A stretch of 23,724 nt of DNA from JAPLDA01 sp043742705 (GCA_043742705.1 JAYTXY010000212.1:1-23724); one strand, 5' to 3'; counted from the first letter of the stretch, positions 7,814 to 15,452 are shown. The notes: a model not told the origin generated them from the letters alone. A program made the numbers and translations.

Positions 7814-8197
7814 TTATTTTTCAGACAAAATAAAACTTGCAGCAGGAAACTGCCTTGATAAATTGTCGTTGCTATTCTTTAATTTACCTTTAATGTATTC
7901 AAAGAAAAGTTTTGTTCCCGGTGGTTTTGACTTTACGACTGCTCTCATTTCCGGAGACAATTGAGTGCACCCGCCTTTAATTTCAACGGGATCTTTCCCT
8001 TTCTCAATGATGGTTAATCGGAAGCTCACAACTGTAAAATCATTTTTGGGAAAACCTGGAAGAATATCTGCGATGTCTTTTGCAGCGAATAATTGTGCGA
8101 CTGTGATTTTTACCGGCTCATTTTTCTTACTTTGTGATTGGGCAAATATCGCTGATGTAAGTAACAGGAAGAAGAACAGGGATTTTTTCGTTTTCAT
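7814..8197 (-). CDS. Small secreted protein, GldM C-terminal-like
   Basis: The 127-residue product starts with a signal peptide (1-20, ending in SAIFAQ). The remainder reads like one beta-rich domain: ITVAQL, IADILPGF, FTVVSFRLTIIEKGKDPVEI, LSPEMRAVV, GTKLFFEYIKGKL, SRQFPAASFIL. This order of motifs (a FxLTVI strand, a G-x-K-L-x-F-E-x-I-K strand, an R-x-x-P-x-x-S-F end) recalls the C-terminal domain of the gliding/type IX secretion protein GldM, here without its membrane anchor and other domains. It is clearly paralogous to the next gene upstream (8263-8634) and probably co-transcribed with it, with a 65-base gap. No catalytic residues are evident. The GldM relation is from memory of the family pattern and should be treated as probable, not proven. 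Function unknown. Confidence 0.75.
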   Translation of the reverse strand: MKTKKSLFFFLLLTSAIFAQSQSKKNEPVKITVAQLFAAKDIADILPGFPKNDFTVVSFRLTIIEKGKDPVEIKGGCTQLSPEMRAVVKSKPPGTKLFFEYIKGKLKNSNDNLSRQFPAASFILSEK

Positions 8198-8262
8198 GAT
8201 TCTATGCTTTAGATTGATGATAAAACGGAAGTTGCAGAAAATGATTTCGAGAATGTAGAAAA

Positions 8263-8634
8263 CTATTTTTCAACGATGACAAAACTAATCGGATGAAACT
8301 GCCTGGTCACGTTGCGGCTTTGCAATTTGCATTTGATGTATTCAAAATACAATTTATCTCCCACACGCAAACTTTTTATTACATCTCTCATTCTGTCGCT
8401 GAATTGGTCTTTAGCCTCTAATTCAATCAACTGTCTTCCAAATGGAATAACAGTCAATTTGAAATTGGTAATTTGACAACCTTCCTTTTGTAACTCTGAC
8501 AAAATGTCTGCAATGCTTCTTGCATCAAGCAATTCTTGCTTCGTGATACTTTTGGTTTCGAAATTTTCCTGTGCAAAAGAAACTGTTGAAAAAAATAGTC
8601 CGATCAAACAGATGAAGAGGGTTTTTGTTTTCAT
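8263..8634 (-). CDS. Small secreted protein, paralog of its neighbour, GldM C-terminal-like
   Basis: The 123-residue product has a signal peptide (1-22, ending in TVSFAQ). The mature domain aligns over its whole length with the downstream product: ITKQELLDARSIADIL against ITVAQLFAAKDIADIL, FKLTVIPFG against FRLTIIEKG, GDKLYFEYIKCKLQS against GTKLFFEYIKGKLKN, and a shared RQF...SF ending. The pair therefore arose by tandem duplication and has diverged considerably. The motif order again resembles the GldM C-terminal domain. The upstream 8635-8700 is AT-rich; a TATTTTTA on the minus strand is only a weak -7 candidate. Function unknown; a periplasmic or surface-binding role is inference. Confidence 0.75.
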   Translation of the reverse strand: MKTKTLFICLIGLFFSTVSFAQENFETKSITKQELLDARSIADILSELQKEGCQITNFKLTVIPFGRQLIELEAKDQFSDRMRDVIKSLRVGDKLYFEYIKCKLQSRNVTRQFHPISFVIVEK

Positions 8635-8749
8635 GAATCGCCTGCAATAAAAATATACACAGTGAAGTTACAATTCAATAACTGAAAAAAAACAAAAAAA
8701 TTGTCTGCTTGTATTTTTGTCTACTGCTTATTGTCTATTGTCTCACCGT

Positions 8750-8797
8750 CTCACTTTCCCTCCATCTCACTTTCCCACCGTCACACTTTCTCAAACC
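8750..8797 (+). repeat. Imperfect 16-bp tandem repeat, about three units
   Basis: Units at 8750-8765, 8766-8781 and 8782-8797 share the core CACTTTC; the first two differ at only three positions. The preceding 8701-8749 is also pyrimidine-rich with repeated TGTCTA and TTGTCT words. It lies directly behind the stop of the deoxyhypusine-synthase-like gene, so on that transcript it would be a purine-rich 3' tail. Short open frames across it have no protein-like features. Confidence 0.55.
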
Positions 8798-9771
8798 TAC
8801 CACCCAAGCAACCACCCAAACATCAACGGAGCAACAATGGAAGCATCACTTTCCACAATAAACTTTGGAGTGTTGATGTCCAATTTTCCCCACGTTATTT
8901 TTTCATTTGGAACGGCACCGGAATATGAACCGTAACTTGTTGTTGAATCACTGATCTGGCAGAAGTAACTCCAGAACGGAACGTCATGCCATTCTAAATC
9001 CTGGTACATCATCGGCAATACACAAATTGGAAAATCGCCGGCAATGCCGCCACCGATTTGAAAAAAGCCCACACCTTTTCCGGAAGAATTTTTCCGGTAC
9101 CAGTCAGTGAGCCATACCATGTATTCGATACCGCTTTTCATGGTTGTCGCTTTCATTTCATTCTTCACGATATACGATGCAAAAATATTTCCCATCGTGC
9201 TGTCTTCCCATCCCGGAACGACAATCGGAATATTTTTTTCCGCTGCAGCAAGCATCCATGAATTCTTCGGATCAATTTCATAGTATTGTTCCAGCTCACC
9301 ACTCAGCAAAATCTTATACATGTACTCATGCGGAAAATAACGCTCACCTTTTGAGTCAGCATCTTTCCAGATTTTGTAAATGTGTTTCTGCAACCTGCGG
9401 AACGCTTCTTCTTCGGGAATGCATGTGTCGGTTACACGGTTGTAATGATTTTCCAACAGATCCCATTCTTCCTTCGGACTGAGGTCACGGTAATTCGGTA
9501 CACGTTTGTAATGCTTGTGTGCCACCAGATTCATAATGTCTTCTTCGAGGTTTGCGCCCGTGCAACTGATGATCTGAACTTTGTCTTGTCTGATCATTTC
9601 CGCGAGAGAAATTCCAAGTTCTGCTGTACTCATCGCTCCTGCAAGAGTAATCATCATCTTACCACCTTCATTTAAATGAACTTCATATGCTTTGGCTGCA
9701 TCCATCATAGCAGCAGCATTGAAGTGGAGATAATTTTTCTCCATGAATTGTGAAATCGGTCCTCGTGTCAT
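8797..9771 (-). CDS. Deoxyhypusine synthase-like protein
   Basis: The 324-residue protein belongs to the deoxyhypusine synthase fold family: MTRGPISQFMEKNYLHFNA at the start, ITLAGAMSTAELG (41-53), ISCTGANLEEDI (68-79), the central VPGWEDSTMGN (185-195), QIGGGIAGDFP (238-248), SYGSYSGAVPNEKITWGKL, and SDASIVAPLM. Lys296 in WGKL corresponds to the lysine that carries the aminobutyl intermediate in eukaryotic enzymes. The family uses NAD and spermidine. Bacteria lack eIF5A, so the product here is probably not hypusine; a polyamine such as homospermidine, or transfer to another acceptor, is possible. The neighbours (small secreted proteins downstream, a repeat-filled gap upstream) do not help. 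Family certain, reaction unknown. Confidence 0.92.
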   Translation of the reverse strand: MTRGPISQFMEKNYLHFNAAAMMDAAKAYEVHLNEGGKMMITLAGAMSTAELGISLAEMIRQDKVQIISCTGANLEEDIMNLVAHKHYKRVPNYRDLSPKEEWDLLENHYNRVTDTCIPEEEAFRRLQKHIYKIWKDADSKGERYFPHEYMYKILLSGELEQYYEIDPKNSWMLAAAEKNIPIVVPGWEDSTMGNIFASYIVKNEMKATTMKSGIEYMVWLTDWYRKNSSGKGVGFFQIGGGIAGDFPICVLPMMYQDLEWHDVPFWSYFCQISDSTTSYGSYSGAVPNEKITWGKLDINTPKFIVESDASIVAPLMFGWLLGW

Positions 9772-9792
9772 TGTGATAAATTTGGGGGAAGG

Positions 9793-9800
9793 CGAAAGTA
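9793..9800 (-). promoter_or_regulatory. Possible -7 promoter element for the deoxyhypusine synthase-like gene
   Basis: On the minus strand TACTTTCG matches TAnnTTTG at seven of eight positions, 21 bases before the ATG at 9771. The left arm of the large inverted repeat begins immediately upstream and would occupy the -33 region. Confidence 0.35.
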
Positions 9801-9802
9801 CT

Positions 9803-10011
9803 AATTACGAATCAATACGAATGTACGAATCGAAATAGTGGTAGTGTCTCAATTTGAAATCTGTTTTAGCAAATTGCGGATAGCGGATTAATAAAATTGC
9901 GAAATCTACGGAATAATAATCCGAAATTTTGGCAATTCGAATTCCGAAATCGAAGATGCAACACAATCTAATTGGATTCGTACATTCGTATTGATTCGTA
10001 ATTCGTAGATA
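9803..10011. repeat. MITE-like palindromic element with 29-bp inverted ends (ATTCGTA repeat, copy 2)
   Basis: 9803-9831 is the exact reverse complement of 9975-10003, 29 bases without mismatch. The arms contain three spaced ATTCGTA words; to the right, a further ATTCGTAGAT extends to 10011. The interior (9832-9974) is AT-rich, with a smaller inverted repeat CGGATTA/TAATCCG and several CGAAAT and CCGAAAT words; it has no credible coding frame. The element fills the gap between two minus-strand genes, ending three bases before the stop codon of the EEP-family gene. No clear target-site duplication is visible. Confidence 0.75.
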
Positions 10012-10013
10012 CA

Positions 10014-11066
10014 CTAATTGACTTCTTTCAACAACTCAATGTAAGTCGGAAAGTGATCGCTGTAACCTCCGATGTATTTATTGAAATCGTAGGTTCGTTT
10101 CGGATATCCTTTGTATCGTCCGCTCTGCTGAATCATCCAGGGCTTGCTGAAAATTTTTGCTTCCTTATAGAAAAATCCTTTTTGATCTTTGCTAAGAAAT
10201 CCCGATGAAATCATAACCTGGTCAAAAAGATTCCATGAATCATTGTAAGCAAGTGTGCCAATTCCCTGTTTGTAAAAATCAGTCCACGGATTGTACAGTC
10301 CTCCTTGTTTCACATCTTTCAAATCGCCTTTTGCTTTCAGCACAACGGCAACGCTCGGACTCACAGGATCATCATTCAAATCACCCATCACCACAATTTT
10401 CGCATCCGGGTTGACGGCTGTGATTGAATCGATGGCGTGTTTACATACAGCGGCTGCTTTTGCTCTGTTTGGTGCGCTTGCTTCTTCACCACCTCTGCGT
10501 GACGGCCAGTGATTCACAAAAACATGCAACGGTTCGCCATTCAGCATTCCATATACATAAAGTACATCGCGTGTGTAATGAGCTCGGCCCTCTTCGTCAT
10601 CCAAATGAACAAACAACGGGGCGCTGTATTTCGGGGTAAAGTATTTTGGGTTGTACAATAAGCCAACGTCAATGCCTCGTCTGTCAGGAGAATCATGATG
10701 AACAATACCGTAATGACGTTTCGCAAGCAATGAATCCTTCACCAGCGTTTGAAGTACGAATTCGTTTTCCACTTCCGCACATCCCATCAGGCATAATCCG
10801 TCAGGAGTGAATTCTGTTCCGATCTGTGAGATCACGGTCGCGAGGTGATGCACTTTATCCCAAAACACTTCTTCGGTATAATGGTAGGATCCGTCAGGAA
10901 GGAAATCTTCATCGTTAATGGTTGTGTCGTTAACAGTATCATAAAAATTTTCAAGGTTGTAAAAACCGATGACTGCAACTTTATATTTTTTTCCCTGCGC
11001 CCATGAGTGGTTGGAAAGTGCAAAGGCACAAGTAAACAGTAGAATAATCCGGATCTTTATTCCCAT
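10014..11066 (-). CDS. Secreted endonuclease/exonuclease/phosphatase (EEP) family enzyme
   Basis: Metal-dependent phosphodiesterase or nuclease of the DNase I/exonuclease III fold. The 350-residue product has a signal peptide (about 1-24, ending SWAQ), so it acts outside the cytoplasm. Family motifs in order: FYNLEN (35-40), AEVEN with the metal-binding Glu (97-101), DRRGIDVGLLY (128-138), VNHWPSRRGG (184-193), VMGDLNDDP (226-234) and the catalytic GYSDHFPTYIE (334-344). The frame extends to a TTG at 11099, but a perfect -7 box covers that codon, so the ATG at 11066 is chosen. It is divergent from a TonB-dependent receptor and DUF5689 lipoprotein gene, suggesting a joint task. The substrate (DNA, RNA, nucleotides or phospholipid head groups) cannot be read from sequence. 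Confidence 0.92.
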   Translation of the reverse strand: MGIKIRIILLFTCAFALSNHSWAQGKKYKVAVIGFYNLENFYDTVNDTTINDEDFLPDGSYHYTEEVFWDKVHHLATVISQIGTEFTPDGLCLMGCAEVENEFVLQTLVKDSLLAKRHYGIVHHDSPDRRGIDVGLLYNPKYFTPKYSAPLFVHLDDEEGRAHYTRDVLYVYGMLNGEPLHVFVNHWPSRRGGEEASAPNRAKAAAVCKHAIDSITAVNPDAKIVVMGDLNDDPVSPSVAVVLKAKGDLKDVKQGGLYNPWTDFYKQGIGTLAYNDSWNLFDQVMISSGFLSKDQKGFFYKEAKIFSKPWMIQQSGRYKGYPKRTYDFNKYIGGYSDHFPTYIELLKEVN

Positions 11067-11096
11067 CTTTTTTAGTGTTAGATTTTTAAGAGCCGT

Positions 11097-11104
11097 CAAA
11101 GCTA
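11097..11104 (-). promoter_or_regulatory. -7 promoter element for the EEP enzyme
   Basis: On the minus strand TAGCTTTG matches TAnnTTTG exactly; a TTTC lies 21 bases further upstream in place of -33 TTTG. The box overlaps the TTG at 11099, which therefore cannot be the translation start, and supports the ATG at 11066 about 30 bases downstream. Confidence 0.6.
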
Positions 11105-11192
11105 CTAAAAACGTAGTGATTGCCTGAAATCTGAATGTATTATGAACTAATTGTTATTTCCAAAGATGTTTTTTTTGTAGGGTTTATTTTTT

Positions 11193-11200
11193 TAGTTTTG
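11193..11200 (+). promoter_or_regulatory. -7 promoter element for the TonB-dependent receptor
   Basis: TAGTTTTG matches TAnnTTTG exactly, 40 bases before the ATG at 11241. A TTTG at 11174-11177 lies 15 bases upstream, a little closer than the usual spacing of about 20. The gap 11105-11192 between this box and its divergent partner is AT-rich and shows no other element I can name. Confidence 0.55.
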
Positions 11201-11240
11201 TCAACTCTAAAAATCTCAAGCGTTTTATTAAACCATCCCC

Positions 11241-13970
11241 ATGATTCCAAAGCGAATACTCTCTCTCCTTTTTTTATTCATTTTACCTTTTGCTGTATTG
11301 GCGCAAACTGCGACATTAAAGGGAGTACTTACCGATGAAAATAAAGCCCCGCTGCCCGGAGTGAAAGTTCATTTGAACGAAACCGACATATCAACTGTAA
11401 CAGGTAACAATGGCGCTTTTGAATTCAAAAATGTTCCGTATGGCGTATACGTCATGGAATCTACGGATGAAATATTTGAAATGACTTTGCCGGGCATAAA
11501 GGTAGATCAGCCAACCGTAGATTTAACATCTGTTTCATTTATCAAGAAACCGAAAGCAGTTTCTGATAATGAGAATATTCCGACAGTTTCGCTTTCTGAT
11601 GATGATTTAAAGGAATCAGCTTCAGGACAAGTATCAAGTACACTCAATGCATCGCGCGATGCATTTACATCTGCTACTACATACGCATTCAGCATTGCTC
11701 GTTTCAGAATAAGAGGATATGACAACGGAAACGAAGTGACATTGATGAATGGCGCACCGATGAATGATTTGGTAAACGGACGTACTATGTACAATACCTG
11801 GAGCGGGTTGAACGATGTAGTTCGCAGCCGTGAAAGTGTTCTTGGGCTTGCACCATCAAACTATTCGTTTGGTGCTTTGGGCGGATCTTCCAGCATTGAC
11901 AGCCGTGCGTCAAGTCAGCGTAAACAAATTCAGGTTTCGTATTCCGCTTCCAACCGTTCGTATGACAATCGTTTGATGGCAACTTATGGTTCAGGTATTA
12001 TGAAAGGTGGATGGTCTGCTGCACTTTCTTATTCACGCAGGTGGGCAGATGAAGGATTTACTCCGGGAACATTCTATGATGGTCATTCCTACTTTGCTTC
12101 AATAGAAAAAGAAATTAATAGCAGGCATTCATTGTCACTCACTGCTTTCGGTGCGGTTACGAAGAACGGACGTTCATCAGCAGCTACACGTGAAATGTTT
12201 GACCTTGCCAATTCACATTATTACAATCCAACCTGGGGATACCAAGGCGGCAAAAAGAGAAATGCTTCCGTTGGCAATACACATGAGCCTGTGATTATTC
12301 TTTCGCATGAATGGACGATCAATGAAAAATCTGCACTCGAATCTTCTGCATCGTTCATCACGGGCAAGAGCAAGGTTTCAGGATTAGACTGGTATGCCGC
12401 AACGGATCCGCGCCCTGACTACTATCGGAATTTACCGAGCTATGTATTAAGCAGTACTGATGACGCTACGCTTTATCGTGAGGCGTATGCGAAATTCAGT
12501 TCAGATGAAAGTCTGCGCCAGATAAACTGGGATCACCTGTACGAATCAAATCGCAATACAGGCGATACGGCAAAATACGTAGTAGCTGATCGCGTAATTG
12601 ATAACAAGATTTTCAGCTTCAATACAATTTATAATAATACAATCAGTGATTTGATTACGCTATATGGCGGACTTACCTACAAAACTCAGTCTTCTGAATA
12701 TTACAAAGAGTTGACGGACTTACTGGGAGGAAAATATTTTGTGAACCTCAATCAATTTGCTGATCAGACCATCGAAGGAAACAATCAAAACAACCTGGAC
12801 AAACCGAATCAGCAGGTGCATGTAGGTGATAAATACGGGTATGATTATGTAGCTCATATCAATTATGTTTCAGCATGGGAACAAACTGTTATGAAGCTTA
12901 ATAAGGTAGACGCGTTTTTTGCTGTTCAACTTTCCAACACTCGTTTTTATCGTGAAGGAAAAGTTCGTAACGGAGTTTTTGCTGATAACTCCCTGGGAGA
13001 TTCAAAGAAGGAAAGTTTTCTCAACTACGCTTTAAAGGGTGGACTGACCTATAAACTGAATGGAAGAAATTACTTTTTCTTTAACGGAACTGTAATGACA
13101 CGAGCTCCGTATTTTGGAGATGCTTTTCTCTCTCCAAGCACACAAAACGCCTATGTGGATGGGTTGAGAGAAGAAAAAATTGCTTCCATGGAATATGGAT
13201 ACTTGTATAAATCTCCGCGTTTCAAAGCAAGAGCAGTTGGTTATATGACTGAATTCATTGATGGTTCTGATTCGTATCATTTTTATGATGATGACTTTAA
13301 AACATTTGTGAACTATTCATTGCAGCACATTGATAAACGTCACATAGGAATTGAGTTGGCGGCAGAGGCTGCGCTCGGACAAGGATTCACCGCGTCTGCA
13401 GTTGCTGCGCTTGGTCAGTTTTTCTATATTGATCGTCAAACAGCGACCATTACCCAGGACAACAAAGACACCTTGCTGGCAACCAACGAAACTGTTTATT
13501 CTAATAATATTCACGTTGGAGGAACTCCTGAAAATGCGTATACAATTGGAGCGAGTTACCGTTCAAAACATTTTTGGTTTGTGAACATCAATGCGAACTA
13601 CTTTGACAACATCTATGTTCAGACCAATCCTGCCAGGAGAACAATAACAGGAATTGATCAGATCGATGCAAATACTGTTTTGAGGAACGAAGTGCTGGCA
13701 CAGGAACAATTGCCGGGTCAGTTTACACTGGATGTTTCGGGAGGCTGGTCATGGAAGATAAACAATAAAGTGAAGTCGCTAAAGAGGAATACATTCCTTG
13801 TTTTAAATGTTGGAGTCAACAATATCCTTGACAATACTTCTTTTGTTACGAGTGGATATGAGCAGCTTCGCTTCGATTTCCAGGAGAAGAGTACGGATAA
13901 ATTTGCATCAAAATATTATTACGCCTATGGCACTACATTCTTTGTGAATGTAACCCTGAGGATGAACTAA
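11241..13970 (+). CDS. TonB-dependent outer-membrane receptor with N-terminal carboxypeptidase-like regulatory domain
   Basis: The 909-residue product has a signal peptide (1-22, ending AVLAQ). A carboxypeptidase-D-regulatory-like beta-sandwich follows at about 23-96 (ATLKGVLTDENKAPLPGVKV, TVTGNNGAFEFKNVPYGVY). The plug is at about 115-230, with RFRIRGYDNGNEVTLMNGAP (154-173), the plug-type motif, and NDVVRSRESVLG. The remainder is a beta-barrel of alternating aromatic strands ending in FFVNVTLRMN. It imports a ligand across the outer membrane using TonB energy. No SusD gene follows; instead a DUF5689 lipoprotein starts 45 bases downstream, and a secreted EEP enzyme diverges upstream. The substrate is therefore probably linked to phosphodiester hydrolysis rather than to glycans, which is inference. 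Not a typical SusC, being shorter and lacking a SusD partner. Confidence 0.92.
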   Translation: MIPKRILSLLFLFILPFAVLAQTATLKGVLTDENKAPLPGVKVHLNETDISTVTGNNGAFEFKNVPYGVYVMESTDEIFEMTLPGIKVDQPTVDLTSVSFIKKPKAVSDNENIPTVSLSDDDLKESASGQVSSTLNASRDAFTSATTYAFSIARFRIRGYDNGNEVTLMNGAPMNDLVNGRTMYNTWSGLNDVVRSRESVLGLAPSNYSFGALGGSSSIDSRASSQRKQIQVSYSASNRSYDNRLMATYGSGIMKGGWSAALSYSRRWADEGFTPGTFYDGHSYFASIEKEINSRHSLSLTAFGAVTKNGRSSAATREMFDLANSHYYNPTWGYQGGKKRNASVGNTHEPVIILSHEWTINEKSALESSASFITGKSKVSGLDWYAATDPRPDYYRNLPSYVLSSTDDATLYREAYAKFSSDESLRQINWDHLYESNRNTGDTAKYVVADRVIDNKIFSFNTIYNNTISDLITLYGGLTYKTQSSEYYKELTDLLGGKYFVNLNQFADQTIEGNNQNNLDKPNQQVHVGDKYGYDYVAHINYVSAWEQTVMKLNKVDAFFAVQLSNTRFYREGKVRNGVFADNSLGDSKKESFLNYALKGGLTYKLNGRNYFFFNGTVMTRAPYFGDAFLSPSTQNAYVDGLREEKIASMEYGYLYKSPRFKARAVGYMTEFIDGSDSYHFYDDDFKTFVNYSLQHIDKRHIGIELAAEAALGQGFTASAVAALGQFFYIDRQTATITQDNKDTLLATNETVYSNNIHVGGTPENAYTIGASYRSKHFWFVNINANYFDNIYVQTNPARRTITGIDQIDANTVLRNEVLAQEQLPGQFTLDVSGGWSWKINNKVKSLKRNTFLVLNVGVNNILDNTSFVTSGYEQLRFDFQEKSTDKFASKYYYAYGTTFFVNVTLRMN

Positions 13971-14015
13971 TCAATCAGAATAAAAACGTATCTTTATATT
14001 ATTATCTAAACTAAA

Positions 14016-15431
14016 ATGAAACTAAACAAAATCTTATCGCTTGCTGTTTTGGTGGCGCTGTGTGCGACAACGCTTACATCGTGTGTTAAAAAAGACGTAG
14101 ACGATCCTCCTGCAAATGGTTTGGATCCGGGACTTACTGCCAATAGAACGATTGCTCAAATTAAAGGGCTGTTTGTTTCAGGTGCAGTCACAAAAATCAC
14201 AGGGGATTTTATCTTCAAAGCCGTTGTGGTTGCTGACGACCGTTCAGGTAATTTGTACAAAAGCATAGTACTTCAGGATTCAACGGGTGGAATTAACATC
14301 GTGGTTGATATGTCCAATTTTTATACATCGTATGAAACAGGAAGAAATGTTTTCGTAAAATGCAAAGGGTTGTACATCGGGGATTACAACGGGTTGATTC
14401 AACTAGGCGGATATGATGATGCCGGTCAGGTAGGACGAATTCCGTCAAGCCTTGTAGGACAGCATTTGATAGGTGGCATGTGGAATCAGTCGTACAAAAC
14501 GAAGGTCGTTTACCACATGGATAATACTGAACTCAACAATACAGCGGATCAAAATACATTGGTGAGACTAAGCGGTGTGCACTTTGCGAACCCGTGTAAT
14601 ACATGGGCTGATGTTCCAAACCAGCAATCAGGAAACGAAGATCTTATTGATGCTTATGGGAATGTAATCGTAGTTCGCACAAGTAATTACTCAAACTTCG
14701 CCACAAAAAAAATTCCGGGAGCTACCGGTGATGTGATTGGTGTTTTCCAGATTTATGGAAGTACGAAACAACTTGTTATTCGCGATCTGAATGATGTACT
14801 TATGGCGCCGGCAAGTTGCGCTCCTCCTACCGGACCAACTATTACGATGGCAGGTCTTCGTGCTCTTTTCACCGGATCTAACACCACTATTCCTGCTAAT
14901 ACCATTGTTCAGGGTGTTGTTATTTCAGATAAATCCACGGTTACTACAAACGCATTAAATGTGGTGTTACAGGATGCTACCGGAGGAATTCTTGTACGTT
15001 GGACAGCAAGCAATACATATAACCTGGGCGATGAGATTGTGATCGATGTTTCGGGTCAGCAACTTTCTTTGTACAATACTTTACTGCAGGTAAATGGTTG
15101 TCCCAATAATAAATCGGCTCTGCTTCATACAGGAGTAACTGTTACTCCGCGCATTGCAACCGTTGCAGATATTATTGCAAACAGACCTGCCTGGGAATCG
15201 ACACTTTTAAAAGTGCTAAACGTTACTTCGTTAACAGGAGGAACAGGAGGAACTTATCAAGGGAATGTTAATTTAAATGATGGTTCAGGAACGCTTATCC
15301 TTTATACTCCAAGCGGAGCGACATTTAAGACATCTGCCTATCCTTCAACTGCAGCATCCATTACAGGTTACCTGAACGTTTACAATAGTATTCCTGAACT
15401 TCAAATCAGAAGTACGGGCGATGTTCAATAA
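14016..15431 (+). CDS. DUF5689-type surface lipoprotein with two repeated halves
   Basis: The 471-residue product has a lipoprotein signal peptide with lipobox LTSC, giving lipidated Cys23 followed by VKKDVDD. That acidic/basic stretch resembles the Bacteroidota lipoprotein export signal for surface display. The rest repeats itself: residues about 45-131 (AQIKGLFVSG, VVVADD, IVLQDSTGGINIVV, YNGLIQLGG) match about 275-361 (AGLRALFTGS, VVISDK, VVLQDATGGILVR, YNTLLQVNG). The segments after them (about 181-262 and 396-470, both ending in an I-R-x-x-x-D-V stretch) also correspond. These look like OB-fold-type beta-barrels. It is probably co-transcribed with the receptor and ends in a strong terminator. 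A substrate-binding role at the cell surface is inferred. Confidence 0.85.
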   Translation: MKLNKILSLAVLVALCATTLTSCVKKDVDDPPANGLDPGLTANRTIAQIKGLFVSGAVTKITGDFIFKAVVVADDRSGNLYKSIVLQDSTGGINIVVDMSNFYTSYETGRNVFVKCKGLYIGDYNGLIQLGGYDDAGQVGRIPSSLVGQHLIGGMWNQSYKTKVVYHMDNTELNNTADQNTLVRLSGVHFANPCNTWADVPNQQSGNEDLIDAYGNVIVVRTSNYSNFATKKIPGATGDVIGVFQIYGSTKQLVIRDLNDVLMAPASCAPPTGPTITMAGLRALFTGSNTTIPANTIVQGVVISDKSTVTTNALNVVLQDATGGILVRWTASNTYNLGDEIVIDVSGQQLSLYNTLLQVNGCPNNKSALLHTGVTVTPRIATVADIIANRPAWESTLLKVLNVTSLTGGTGGTYQGNVNLNDGSGTLILYTPSGATFKTSAYPSTAASITGYLNVYNSIPELQIRSTGDVQ

Positions 15432-15452
15432 TTAATTGAGATACTTCAATTG

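Noticed and set aside
8701..8935. Two short plus-strand frames beginning in the pyrimidine-rich tract
   Set aside because: They consist of repeat-derived Ser/His/Pro-rich residues and run antisense into the deoxyhypusine-synthase-like gene.
9805..10014. 69-codon minus-strand frame within the palindromic element
   Set aside because: It is made from the inverted repeat arms and AT-rich interior and has no protein-like pattern or start context.
11241..15431. Classical SusC/SusD glycan-utilisation locus
   Set aside because: The lipoprotein lacks SusD-type helical repeats, there are no glycoside hydrolases, and the nearby enzyme is an EEP phosphodiesterase.
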